From an uncultured Bacteroides sp. (lineage in GTDB: Bacteria > Bacteroidota > Bacteroidia > Bacteroidales > Bacteroidaceae): DNA of 64,000 nucleotides. The DNA is taken from the NCBI GenBank assembly GCA_958477465.1, contig CAUEFX010000004.1, positions 62,001 to 126,000 on the forward strand. Reading direction: 5' to 3'. The notes under the pieces are model-generated. The model did no database searches. It was not told the origin of the DNA and saw nothing but the letters and a program-made list of their open reading frames with translations. Each line of letters starts with the position of its first letter. The stretch's first letter is position 1. The position numbers and the translations under genes were made by a program. Below, in pieces: positions 45,610 through 53,773 of the stretch.

Positions 45610-47234
45610 TGAATGATATCTTTTATATTAATCTGCTGAAAAGTGATATGCGCCACGCTGCTTTCATACAGGATGCCGACCGTTTCGCTATCCACCAGTG
45701 TAAGGCAGGAGTATCCCCAGCCCTCTGCTTCATCTAGTAGCAACTGGTGTTGGGGCAACCAGGTCACTCCCCCGTCAAGGCTGGCTTTAATGGTAATGTG
45801 ATTCCGTCCTTTTGTTGTATCCGGATTAGAAAACAACAGAATATCTCTACCCAGTACATTATCCTTTGCCTCTACCTTTATGAGGCTTGCCATGCACACC
45901 GGTTCGCGCAAGGCACTCCGTGAGGAGACATGCTCCGTCCATGTCTCTCCCAAATCTTTTGTAACGGACACCGCACGGCTTCCTCCGCGATTGTCACGCA
46001 TATTCAGCATCAATACGCCCGGTTCTACCTCCGCCACCTGTGCTTCGGTGGTATTGGTACGTGCATAATTGTGTATTTTCCAAGTCTTCCCCCGGTCTTT
46101 ACTGTACATAATACCGGCATTGGGTACACGGGTAGCATCAATAAACTGGATAGGAAACACCAGCGTACCGTCATGCATGGTGATGCCCCGCCCCGGTCCT
46201 TGCAGCAGGAAATACCAGGAAGGGTCTTTCACCTGCTCCGTGACGTTAATGGGAGCCGACCAGGTTTTACCATCGTCCGTGCTCTTTGTCATCACCAATT
46301 GCGCCGTATGATTCATGTCCATTCCCGGATGCGAACTCCGCCACGCGCGTTTGTTGCCCATGCCGTGTGTCCATGCGGCAACAATCCATATTGTATTCGT
46401 CTCTGTATCTACCAGTATAGACGGGTCTCCCACTCCATTCTGGGCAGCTGGCAGTCCGCCGGATTCGCCAAAAGCCAAAGGCAAACGCATCTTTTCCCAC
46501 GTCTTTCCACCGTCTGTGCTGCGACTCAAACCGACATCCACATGTTCCTGCAAATCAACACTGCTATTGTAGCGCACATCATAGACACCCAGCAGCGTAC
46601 CTTTGTTGGTGGTTACCAGCCCGGGAATACGGAATGCAGCCGACTGATCGTCTCCGGCATGACGCACCCCCACCCCCATACGGTGTTCTATCTTTTCCGG
46701 AGAGACGATATTCAAAGGTGCCTTTTTACCATCGAGCATCACCGAGGCGATGCTTGCCGTAACCTTAGCAGCGAGCGAAGTACCGGGTTTCATTTGCAGA
46801 CTCACCCAAAAATAGTTGACCCCCGGAAACAGTTTTTGATTTCCTTTCAACAGCACTTCATTCTTGATGTTATTCACTTGGGCTTTCTTCATTGAATAAG
46901 AAGGGTTGGCAGCCAGGGTCTTCCCCGGAGTGTGACTGGAGATATATTCGACAGGCGCAAAATGCAGTTTGTCCTTGTCCTGCAACGCTTCCGTTCCACT
47001 GTAGTAGAGCTTCACCGATTGAATATCAGAGAGTCTCGTCCCTTCATTGAATTTCAAGATTACATCGTCCAGCATCTTGCTCTCATTGGCATTCAGGTGT
47101 AAACGAAACAGGACGTTGTCTTGCCTTTCAATCAATACAGGGATACGCGTCTCCTGAATAAAAATAGTATCTGCTGCGTGTAGCACGGTGGACAAGAAAC
47201 AGAAAAGTAAAGATAGAAGTGTGACCTTTTTCAT
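45606..47234 (-). CDS. nanH: GH33 exo-alpha-sialidase
   Basis: A 542-residue secreted sialidase (signal peptide MKKVTLLSLLFCFLSTVLHA). An N-terminal carbohydrate-binding-like domain (about 21-180) precedes a six-bladed propeller. The arginine-triad motif FRIP is at 201-204. Asp-boxes appear as STDGGKTW, STDDGKTW, SKDRGKTW, TKDLGETW and SLDGGVTW, and GWGYSCL contains the probable nucleophile Tyr. It is strongly similar in layout to the characterised B. thetaiotaomicron sialidase. It is first in the operon nanH-GH20-creatininase-SGNH-nanS and has its own promoter. Confidence 0.95.
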   Translation of the reverse strand: MKKVTLLSLLFCFLSTVLHAADTIFIQETRIPVLIERQDNVLFRLHLNANESKMLDDVILKFNEGTRLSDIQSVKLYYSGTEALQDKDKLHFAPVEYISSHTPGKTLAANPSYSMKKAQVNNIKNEVLLKGNQKLFPGVNYFWVSLQMKPGTSLAAKVTASIASVMLDGKKAPLNIVSPEKIEHRMGVGVRHAGDDQSAAFRIPGLVTTNKGTLLGVYDVRYNSSVDLQEHVDVGLSRSTDGGKTWEKMRLPLAFGESGGLPAAQNGVGDPSILVDTETNTIWIVAAWTHGMGNKRAWRSSHPGMDMNHTAQLVMTKSTDDGKTWSAPINVTEQVKDPSWYFLLQGPGRGITMHDGTLVFPIQFIDATRVPNAGIMYSKDRGKTWKIHNYARTNTTEAQVAEVEPGVLMLNMRDNRGGSRAVSVTKDLGETWTEHVSSRSALREPVCMASLIKVEAKDNVLGRDILLFSNPDTTKGRNHITIKASLDGGVTWLPQHQLLLDEAEGWGYSCLTLVDSETVGILYESSVAHITFQQINIKDIIQ

Positions 47235-47268
47235 GGTAATGAATAAAATGTATTAATGTTATTGAGAG

Positions 47269-47276
47269 CAAAGATA
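47269..47276 (-). promoter_or_regulatory. -7 element of nanH promoter
   Basis: Minus-strand TATCTTTG (complement of 47269-47276) lies 34 bases before the nanH start. The -33 element is not at the ideal distance. Confidence 0.6.
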
Positions 47277-47374
47277 ACATTTTTCATTTAGCAACGCTTA
47301 AATTAATGAAATAAATCAGTATATACTCGATAATTAATAAACATGAGTCATTTAGAGACACACCATATAAAATA

Positions 47375-47417
47375 AAGGTGTGCTCTCTTCCTTTCCGAAA
47401 AGAGGAAAACACACCTT
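47375..47417 (-). terminator. terminator of nanQ
   Basis: On the minus strand AAGGTGTG and CACACCTT close a stem with an inner TTTCCTCTTTTCGG/AAAGGAAGA pairing, followed by TATTTTA. It separates nanQ from the nanH operon. Confidence 0.75.
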
Positions 47418-47448
47418 AGTCAAAAAAGATGTAGGGTTTCGTGTACGA

Positions 47449-47895
47449 TCAAAGTTTTACTTTAGCAATCAGCTTACGTATTTTCCCTTTTCCGATAATG
47501 GGAGCATGAGGATCTTCGGGGTACACAATCATAAATTGTCCCGGAAGCAGATCGACAAAAACAGTAGGAGTATCTGCATAAAGTGCACAATCTCCCTCCT
47601 TTTCATAAGGTTTTGTCTCATCAGTCAAATCCTCAATGGCTTTCCAGCCGATTCTTTCGGTTCCTTCCAGAAGGATATGTACGTCAATATAATCCCGATG
47701 CAACTCGAGTACTTGTTTGTCAGACGAGACACACTCCAGATTCACATTATTGATAAAGAGATTATCTCCCTCTATCTCGATGCGTCCCAATTCGGCATGA
47801 AGCAAATCATGCGTTTTCACGTAATCAAAAAGCGTTTTGAACAATGGGTGCAGGCCCTCTACGCGCTGGCTGTTTTGCAAATTAGATACAATCAT
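47449..47895 (-). CDS. nanQ: YhcH/YjgK/YiaL family protein, probable sialic acid anomerase
   Basis: A 148-residue cupin-like protein. Family blocks are GRIEIEGDNLFINNVNLE, LELHRDYIDVHILLEGTERIGW and FMIVYPEDPHAPIIGKGKIRKLIAKVK. These His/Glu/Asp residues form the metal site. The E. coli member YhcH (NanQ) speeds alpha-to-beta anomerisation of free N-acetylneuraminate before lyase action. It lies between nanT and nanH but has its own promoter with ideal spacing and its own terminator, so it is an independent unit. The symbol rests on family plus context. Confidence 0.85.
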   Translation of the reverse strand: MIVSNLQNSQRVEGLHPLFKTLFDYVKTHDLLHAELGRIEIEGDNLFINNVNLECVSSDKQVLELHRDYIDVHILLEGTERIGWKAIEDLTDETKPYEKEGDCALYADTPTVFVDLLPGQFMIVYPEDPHAPIIGKGKIRKLIAKVKL

Positions 47896-47987
47896 AATTT
47901 TATTATCAATAAGTGGTATATAAACATTTTCCTGTCCTTATTTCATAATCAACCCTTATCGGCAAATTTCATATTAATATCATGCTT

Positions 47988-48019
47988 CAAAGATATCTTA
48001 TATTATCGACATTGACAAA
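47988..48019 (-). promoter_or_regulatory. nanQ promoter
   Basis: On the minus strand TTTG (complement of 48016-48019), a 20-base spacer and TATCTTTG (complement of 47988-47995) match the consensus. The implied 5' untranslated region is about 90 bases. Confidence 0.8.
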
Positions 48020-48087
48020 ATAAGGCAATTAATTCTTCTTCAATAAAAAAGCACATTGGCTTGAAAATTCATTCCTTATCTGCTCTT

Positions 48088-48180
48088 CCCGAAAGATGCT
48101 ATATCTTTTCCCGAAAGACGCTATATCTTTTTTTGAAAGACTTAAGTCTTTTTTTAAAAGATGCTATATGTTTTTTGGGG
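48088..48180 (-). repeat. four-unit tandem array of 22-24 bp repeats downstream of nanT
   Basis: Read on the minus strand, units approximate AAAAAACATATAGCATCTTT and GAAAAGATATAGCATCTTTC, matching the array at 25360-25490. It begins just after the nanT stop with a CCCCC run (GGGGG on the plus strand). In both places the array sits downstream of a gene in the same relative orientation. Confidence 0.8.
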
Positions 48181-48188
48181 GTTGATTA

Positions 48189-49424
48189 TTACTCCATGTT
48201 ATCAGTTTTAGGTCTCAGGAAGTAGAGTTGTAAAGCCAATGCTATCAAAACAATAGCGCTAAGCCATGCAAAGCCTAAACCTAAATTTCCACCATCCGTC
48301 CATCGTCCCAGCAGACTGGTAACAGCCGCTCCGGCAAATACCCCCGTCATATTCATTATCCCGTAAGCAGTGGCACGATATTTTGCTGATACGAACTGAC
48401 ACAGAATAGGCATATTGTTGGCATCAAAAATGCCGAAACCGATGCCAAACAACAAACCGGCACCTACAATTCCTACTGTACTATGCCCAAAGCCCAACAA
48501 CATCAGTGCCGGGATCGTCAGTCCCAAGCCAATGGCGCCGGTATAAACCCTGCCCCGAATATTCTTCAACACCCATCTGTCCGAAAGTATCCCCCCGAGC
48601 AATACACCAACAAAAGAAGACAAAGCAATAGTAATGGTCGACATCGGCCCTGCCTCGGCCATTGGAATATTCAAATTCTCGGCAAACAGTGTCGGCAACC
48701 AGTTCTTTGTAGCCCATCCCGGAAGACTGGGCGCTGCAAAATAAAACAGTATCACCCAAAATGCAATATTACTAAACAACAGAGACACCCCCTTGAATAT
48801 GGACGCTTTCTGTTTCGGCTCTTCCCGACGCAAACGTTCTACCTCAATATGTTCTTTATTCTCACGCAGAAACAATACCAAAACCACAGCATAGACAATG
48901 CCGATAATACCAAACCAATGGAAAGCCGTATGCCAGGAATAAGCAGCCGCCACAGTTGCTCCAAAGCCACCGATAGCCTGCCCTGTATAGAGACCGGTCA
49001 TGTGGATACCCACTGCCAAAGATCTCGATTTATCCTGATGCCAATCGGCAATCAGCGAGAGTCCGGCAGGGATGTACAGTGCTTCGCTCACCCCCATCAA
49101 AGCGCGTAGCCAATATACCTGATTGAATGTTTCGGCATACCCCATACTAAAAGTAACAGCCGACCAGACAAAAAGACTTCCCACAATCAGCCACTTCCTG
49201 TTCAACCTGTCGGCAATCATACCGGCAACCGGGCTCATAAACCCATATATCCAAAGAAACACAGCCATCAGACGGCCGAAATTGGTAGCCGATTGCAGTT
49301 CCGAAATATCCATTTGCATTGCATCTTTCATCGTCGAAAGCATCTGACGATCCATGTAATTGAGCAATGCCACACCCCAAAGAAGAGCAACAACGATCCA
49401 AGGGTAAATTTTTGAGTTTTTCAT
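48189..49424 (-). CDS. nanT: MFS sialic acid transporter
   Basis: A 411-residue protein with twelve hydrophobic segments. MFS landmarks include ALLNYMDRQMLSTM in the first helix, GMIADRLNRKW (loop 2-3 motif) and GGILSDRWVLKNIRGR (loop 8-9 copy). It resembles anion:cation symporters of hexuronates and the Bacteroides NanT carrier. It would move N-acetylneuraminate across the inner membrane after outer-membrane import by the SusC/SusD pair. In B. fragilis nanT directly follows nanL and nanE. Here six genes lie between them. Confidence 0.85.
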   Translation of the reverse strand: MKNSKIYPWIVVALLWGVALLNYMDRQMLSTMKDAMQMDISELQSATNFGRLMAVFLWIYGFMSPVAGMIADRLNRKWLIVGSLFVWSAVTFSMGYAETFNQVYWLRALMGVSEALYIPAGLSLIADWHQDKSRSLAVGIHMTGLYTGQAIGGFGATVAAAYSWHTAFHWFGIIGIVYAVVLVLFLRENKEHIEVERLRREEPKQKASIFKGVSLLFSNIAFWVILFYFAAPSLPGWATKNWLPTLFAENLNIPMAEAGPMSTITIALSSFVGVLLGGILSDRWVLKNIRGRVYTGAIGLGLTIPALMLLGFGHSTVGIVGAGLLFGIGFGIFDANNMPILCQFVSAKYRATAYGIMNMTGVFAGAAVTSLLGRWTDGGNLGLGFAWLSAIVLIALALQLYFLRPKTDNME

Positions 49425-49549
49425 GATTTTCTGTTCTTATTTTTAATTTACGATATACACATCGCTACCAATAAAGCTAACTTTGGGCATACTTCGTCGA
49501 ATACCGGTCCGAAAAAAATTAAGACTCCGGTACCGGTATCCATCAAATA

Positions 49550-50737
49550 CTATTTGGTATTATCTGCTTTCAATGCTTCAATCTGCTTTTGTTGCTCTAT
49601 GACATAAAGGGTAAGTTCTTCAATCTTTTGTAACAAAGCTTTATTGATTTCATGCTGAGAGTACCCATTCTCGGCCACCTCCTTTGCCGAAGGGACATCT
49701 GGTAAATGGTTGTTCATGCCGATGAAATGTTCCACCTCAGAAAGAGGTCTAAGGCGATAGTCCTTATTGAAAACAAAATCGGACCATGAAGACACAGGAG
49801 CTATTGGAAAATCTTCTGAAAGAACTCCCTTTTTAATAAACATCGAGTACTTGTTCAATAGCTGTGAGCGTACAGTCGGCATATTCTCTGAATTAAAACC
49901 AATATAGCAATGATTGGTAGGAGCACAATAAATAGTCTTCATAAGATTAGCCCCTAAAAACAGACCATTATTGGTATACGTTCCTATCCAAGATTTATTA
50001 GTATCGGTGGTCACACCAAGTGCGGTCTTTATATCGCCACTCTGGTTGCTAATATAAGTACCTTTAACATGCAATGTACCATCGCCTGTTCCCGATCCTA
50101 ATCCGATCCCAACTTTTCCATCTTTCAAACTCATCAAAGGAGCATCATTCAATTCCACTTGGTCATTATCCCATATAGCCACACCTCTTTTGGAGCCTAT
50201 TCTGAGAGCACGATCATAAGTGCTCGATAATGTAGGATCACCATTTCTGCCTGATTTAATTATAATTCCTCCAGAAATATCAGGAGTTAGAAATAAGCTG
50301 AGAGGCTTGTAGAAGGAAATATCCGAATCAAAAATAGCAACTTCAGCACCTCCTCTAACTCTAAATCTTAACTGCCGCGCTGCATCAAAACAAAAGTTCT
50401 GGCTACCTGTATGAATTGAGCCGAACCATTCTCCCAACTGTGTAAAATTCAAACGGGCATTATAATCTCCTCTCACAGGTCCAAACGTCATTTCTCCTAA
50501 AGTCGTTACTCTAAAAATCGGTATAGCACTACCCGATATGGATCGCAACGATTGAATTTCAAAACATCTATTGGCCGTACTGGAAATATTATTTATCTGA
50601 ATCCGATAATTATTATTATACCAATTGTAATCATATCCACCTGGAATATCAGGCCACTGAGCAAAAACATAATTTGTAGAAGTCCCTATCAACATTAAAA
50701 ATAGAATGAAATACATTCTTATAATATTATTCTTCAT
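49550..50737 (-). CDS. secreted fibre-like protein with C-terminal coiled coil
   Basis: A 395-residue protein with a signal peptide (FILFLMLIGTSTNYVFAQ). The middle consists of short glycine-containing strands typical of fibre proteins (KVGIGLGSGTGDGTLHVKG). The last 90 residues (SWSDFVFNKDYRLRPLSEVEHF, NNHLPDVPSAKEV, then the coiled coil NKALLQKIEELTLYVIEQQKQIEAL) match a C-terminal module common in Bacteroidota secreted proteins labelled tail-fibre-like. Trimerisation through the coiled coil is likely. There are no phage genes around. Its role in a sialic acid operon is unknown, and binding of host glycans is a guess. Confidence 0.75.
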   Translation of the reverse strand: MKNNIIRMYFILFLMLIGTSTNYVFAQWPDIPGGYDYNWYNNNYRIQINNISSTANRCFEIQSLRSISGSAIPIFRVTTLGEMTFGPVRGDYNARLNFTQLGEWFGSIHTGSQNFCFDAARQLRFRVRGGAEVAIFDSDISFYKPLSLFLTPDISGGIIIKSGRNGDPTLSSTYDRALRIGSKRGVAIWDNDQVELNDAPLMSLKDGKVGIGLGSGTGDGTLHVKGTYISNQSGDIKTALGVTTDTNKSWIGTYTNNGLFLGANLMKTIYCAPTNHCYIGFNSENMPTVRSQLLNKYSMFIKKGVLSEDFPIAPVSSWSDFVFNKDYRLRPLSEVEHFIGMNNHLPDVPSAKEVAENGYSQHEINKALLQKIEELTLYVIEQQKQIEALKADNTK

Positions 50738-50826
50738 GGTTGTCTTTTTTTAGTTAATTATAAAAACAATTTTGAGCTACTAAAGCGCACGAAATAATTG
50801 GTTTACCACCATACACTATATATTAA

Positions 50827-53595
50827 TCAGTTCACTATCATAATTTTGCGTGTAAAGATAACATCCTGCATCACTACTTTTACTATATAAATCCCGGCAT
50901 CCAATCCTGACAAATCACAAGTCTCTTCTGATTTACCCTCGAATAGCAGGCTATCATATCGTCTCACAAAAGCTCCTGTCGAATTATACAATACAATCGT
51001 TGCGTTAGTATCTTCCAATGAGTGAATTTTTACCGTCAACGTTCCATCTTTAGGCACAGGATTCGGATAAATCTGTACACAAGAGTCACTTGCTTCATTA
51101 GTATCTACACCCGTAAATTGCATACTACGAGTTGTCGTATTATTCCAAAAGTCACTATTACCGGATGGGAGTTTTTCAGCAACTTCAAGTTGATAGACGG
51201 AACCAATAAATTTATTTTCACATGACTCAGAGCTTCCACCTATTACTATTTTATTCATGTTTCCAACAAAAGCCGAAAATGGTAAATAAGCATAACCTCT
51301 GGCATAACAGCTATCAACAGCCGTAGGAATATCTCTTCTAAAATTCCATATAATCTCCTGAGCTAAAACTTTCTCAAAATTCAAGCTTTGACAATTAACC
51401 CGTACAATCGTAGTTTCCTCATCATAGGTCTTATCATATTTTCGATCTCCCTGTTTTACAGCCTCAACAGTCACAACTACATCTTTTCCTTGGAATGCTT
51501 TTTCTGAAGGGGGAGCTATTTGCATATTCAAATAATCCATCCCTTCTTTTACCAAACGATACCTAAAGCTACCATTCGCAAGATAATCCATCGATATATA
51601 GTTTTCATTATCACCAAACATTTTGAATATAGTCTGATCATACGAAGCATTTTTAGGATTCACTTTTATAGCCATTGATCCCGACTCCATTTGAGTAGGT
51701 AATACCTGATTGGGTATACGTTCAAGTCCTGAAAAATCTTCTATATGGCATTCCGCCAATATTGGAACAGAAGGTTTAAAATTCCAAACTCCCGTTGATT
51801 TAAATTCATTGGCTTTATCTACATCTATTGATACAGTTTCGTCTTTTGCTTTCATAAACTTTACACCATAAAAAGTTGCATTTTTAACTCTTGTCTCAAA
51901 CACTATAGGAATGTCCTGAAAGTCCTTAAAAGAAATAATCTCTGTTGGTTCCAAATCTGAAAGAACTTTCAAATACCTCAGGATTCCTTCTTTCGAAATG
52001 CCGTCAACACCTTCTGTGGTAAATTCAATAGCCATATAATCGTCAGAAATGGTATGTGTACCAGGTTTAGAGCTACCTAAAGTTCCACCTAAGCAATATC
52101 CTAAACCATTCGTATTTCCCGGATTGTAAGTAAATATACGTACACCCACATAGCTGTTCAACTCTGCCAGATTCTTATCAGTAGGGTCATCAGTAATATC
52201 TCCCAAAATATACGGATAAAACTCTCCATCTATAGCAAAAGCATTCTTTATAGAGAATTGAGGCATATCCGATACGGTAAGCCCAAGGTCATTTAAAGGA
52301 GTCATTGAATAAAACATCTTCTCTGAAGAAGATTTCAAGCCAGCCAACTTTCCATATTTTGCTGTAGCCAGTGATATGCCAGGATTACGTCCCTCTTCAT
52401 GTTTAATCCGTGAAGAAGCATAAAAGAAAAATGGATCATTTGAGTTTCTTCCGGTATGAAATTTCGTATTATATACAGGAGTAGCTATATTAATACACCC
52501 GAAATCATCCGCCTGTATATCCGTTCCATTATCTAAAAAAGGAGTACCAGGCTTCAAATAATGCCAGTCTTTTCCATTATTTGAAATAGCAAGTTCGGTC
52601 CGTTGTTTCTTTTCTATCGAAGAATACCCTTCCACGCCATACATTGTCACTAATCCTAACCACACATCCTTTTCAAATCCAGGTAATCGGAAAGGTTGCA
52701 TACCATAAGGCTCCCATTGCTTAGTTGAATAATCCAATACCACATCAAAATCCACAGTTTTAGATACGATTTGATCACCGACCTCTGTTATCGTACTTCT
52801 TCTAAACCGCTTACGTGGGTCCAAAGTAAATGGAGGAATTTCATCTGGTTTCAATGCAGATCTACGTGAATTGACGCGGGAAGTGAAAAAGAATTTTCCA
52901 TTATGTTTCATCCAATTCATATGAGTATCAGCATTGATATTACGAAAAGTAAAAACTTTCTGTTTTTGCAAACGATCATTCTTCAGTTCAGTAAATCCCG
53001 ATAAGATCCCTTCTGATGTGAAATTTCGATCTACTTCATAAGCTCCTAAATATTTATACAGAAATTCACGCTGAGGCATATATAGCAGTTTTATTGGTTT
53101 AGAGGAACTTCCATCATCATAAATTCCTAAACTTTCAATATCGACAGCTACAAGATTAGTATTTTGGTAACCAGATTTATAAGTTGCAGAAATTTTCTCA
53201 TCAGCAGTTCCCCCTGCAGCATTATACCAATACAATCCTGCATTCGGACGTGTCCAAGATGTGAGATCAGATGTTGTATTGGTAAATGCCATCACTCCTA
53301 CTTTAGAAGGAGGGGTAGGGGAAAAAACAATAAAGCTGGAAAAATAGACTGATACATTTCCTTTATCGTCCACTAATACGTTGGGCATGCCGTTTTCTAA
53401 ACGTTCTTCCCAAGGAAAGCGTTCCGGATCGGGTGACAATAAATGTGTACCATTATTATATTTTTGAGGAGGATTAATAAATACATCTTCAGTCGTATAA
53501 AGAAATAGGGCCGGATTCACCGCCGAGAAATGCCTATCTTGCGCATATAGCAAAGATGCCATCCCCGTTAGTAACAAAATTAATAAATGTTTCAT
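50827..53595 (-). CDS. 922-residue secreted propeller-like protein with T9SS-like C-terminal domain
   Basis: The start is taken at 53595, where a signal peptide begins (MKHLLILLLTGMASLLYAQ). The longer frame uses TTG. Residues about 20-480 have the repeated pattern of a five-bladed propeller glycosidase or lectin (GMPNVLVDDKGNVSVYF, ELAISNNGKDWHYLKPG, DPFFFYASSRIK). The central part is beta-rich with a laminin-G/concanavalin-like look (MKAKDETVSIDVDKANEF, YDQTIFKMFGD). The last 80 residues (VQIYPNPVPKDGTLTVKI to IVKVVMQDVIFTRKI) match the type A sorting domain of the type IX secretion system. Gut Bacteroides generally lack that system. No catalytic residues could be assigned. Confidence 0.7.
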   Translation of the reverse strand: MKHLLILLLTGMASLLYAQDRHFSAVNPALFLYTTEDVFINPPQKYNNGTHLLSPDPERFPWEERLENGMPNVLVDDKGNVSVYFSSFIVFSPTPPSKVGVMAFTNTTSDLTSWTRPNAGLYWYNAAGGTADEKISATYKSGYQNTNLVAVDIESLGIYDDGSSSKPIKLLYMPQREFLYKYLGAYEVDRNFTSEGILSGFTELKNDRLQKQKVFTFRNINADTHMNWMKHNGKFFFTSRVNSRRSALKPDEIPPFTLDPRKRFRRSTITEVGDQIVSKTVDFDVVLDYSTKQWEPYGMQPFRLPGFEKDVWLGLVTMYGVEGYSSIEKKQRTELAISNNGKDWHYLKPGTPFLDNGTDIQADDFGCINIATPVYNTKFHTGRNSNDPFFFYASSRIKHEEGRNPGISLATAKYGKLAGLKSSSEKMFYSMTPLNDLGLTVSDMPQFSIKNAFAIDGEFYPYILGDITDDPTDKNLAELNSYVGVRIFTYNPGNTNGLGYCLGGTLGSSKPGTHTISDDYMAIEFTTEGVDGISKEGILRYLKVLSDLEPTEIISFKDFQDIPIVFETRVKNATFYGVKFMKAKDETVSIDVDKANEFKSTGVWNFKPSVPILAECHIEDFSGLERIPNQVLPTQMESGSMAIKVNPKNASYDQTIFKMFGDNENYISMDYLANGSFRYRLVKEGMDYLNMQIAPPSEKAFQGKDVVVTVEAVKQGDRKYDKTYDEETTIVRVNCQSLNFEKVLAQEIIWNFRRDIPTAVDSCYARGYAYLPFSAFVGNMNKIVIGGSSESCENKFIGSVYQLEVAEKLPSGNSDFWNNTTTRSMQFTGVDTNEASDSCVQIYPNPVPKDGTLTVKIHSLEDTNATIVLYNSTGAFVRRYDSLLFEGKSEETCDLSGLDAGIYIVKVVMQDVIFTRKIMIVN

Positions 53596-53671
53596 AGGCT
53601 TTACATTAAAGTATAACAAAAAAAGTAATCAACAATCAAGCACTTCCCCCCCTTCTTTTACCTGATATTTA

Positions 53672-53711
53672 ATGGTCTGTTCAAATTCAGAACAAAATTC
53701 AAACAGACCAT
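53672..53711 (-). terminator. intercistronic hairpin upstream of the 922-residue gene
   Basis: Arms 53672-53687 and 53696-53711 pair at 14 of 16 positions (ATGGTCTGTT shared) around an 8-base loop. No T-run follows, so it may be an mRNA-stabilising or processing structure rather than a terminator. Confidence 0.5.
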
Positions 53712-53773
53712 AGATGTGAAAAAAATAGTTATATTCTGTTTTAACTGAATAATAAAAGAAGTAAATTGTAAAA

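Noticed and set aside
45930..46895. 321-codon open frame opposite nanH
   Set aside because: Antisense to conserved sialidase motifs, with no promoter or family resemblance.
47380..48015. 211-codon plus-strand frame over nanQ
   Set aside because: It overlaps the nanQ gene, promoter and terminator on the opposite strand and has no domain.
49550..50737. Prophage tail-fibre gene
   Set aside because: No other phage gene is nearby, the protein has a signal peptide, and the C-terminal module is widespread in secreted Bacteroidota proteins.
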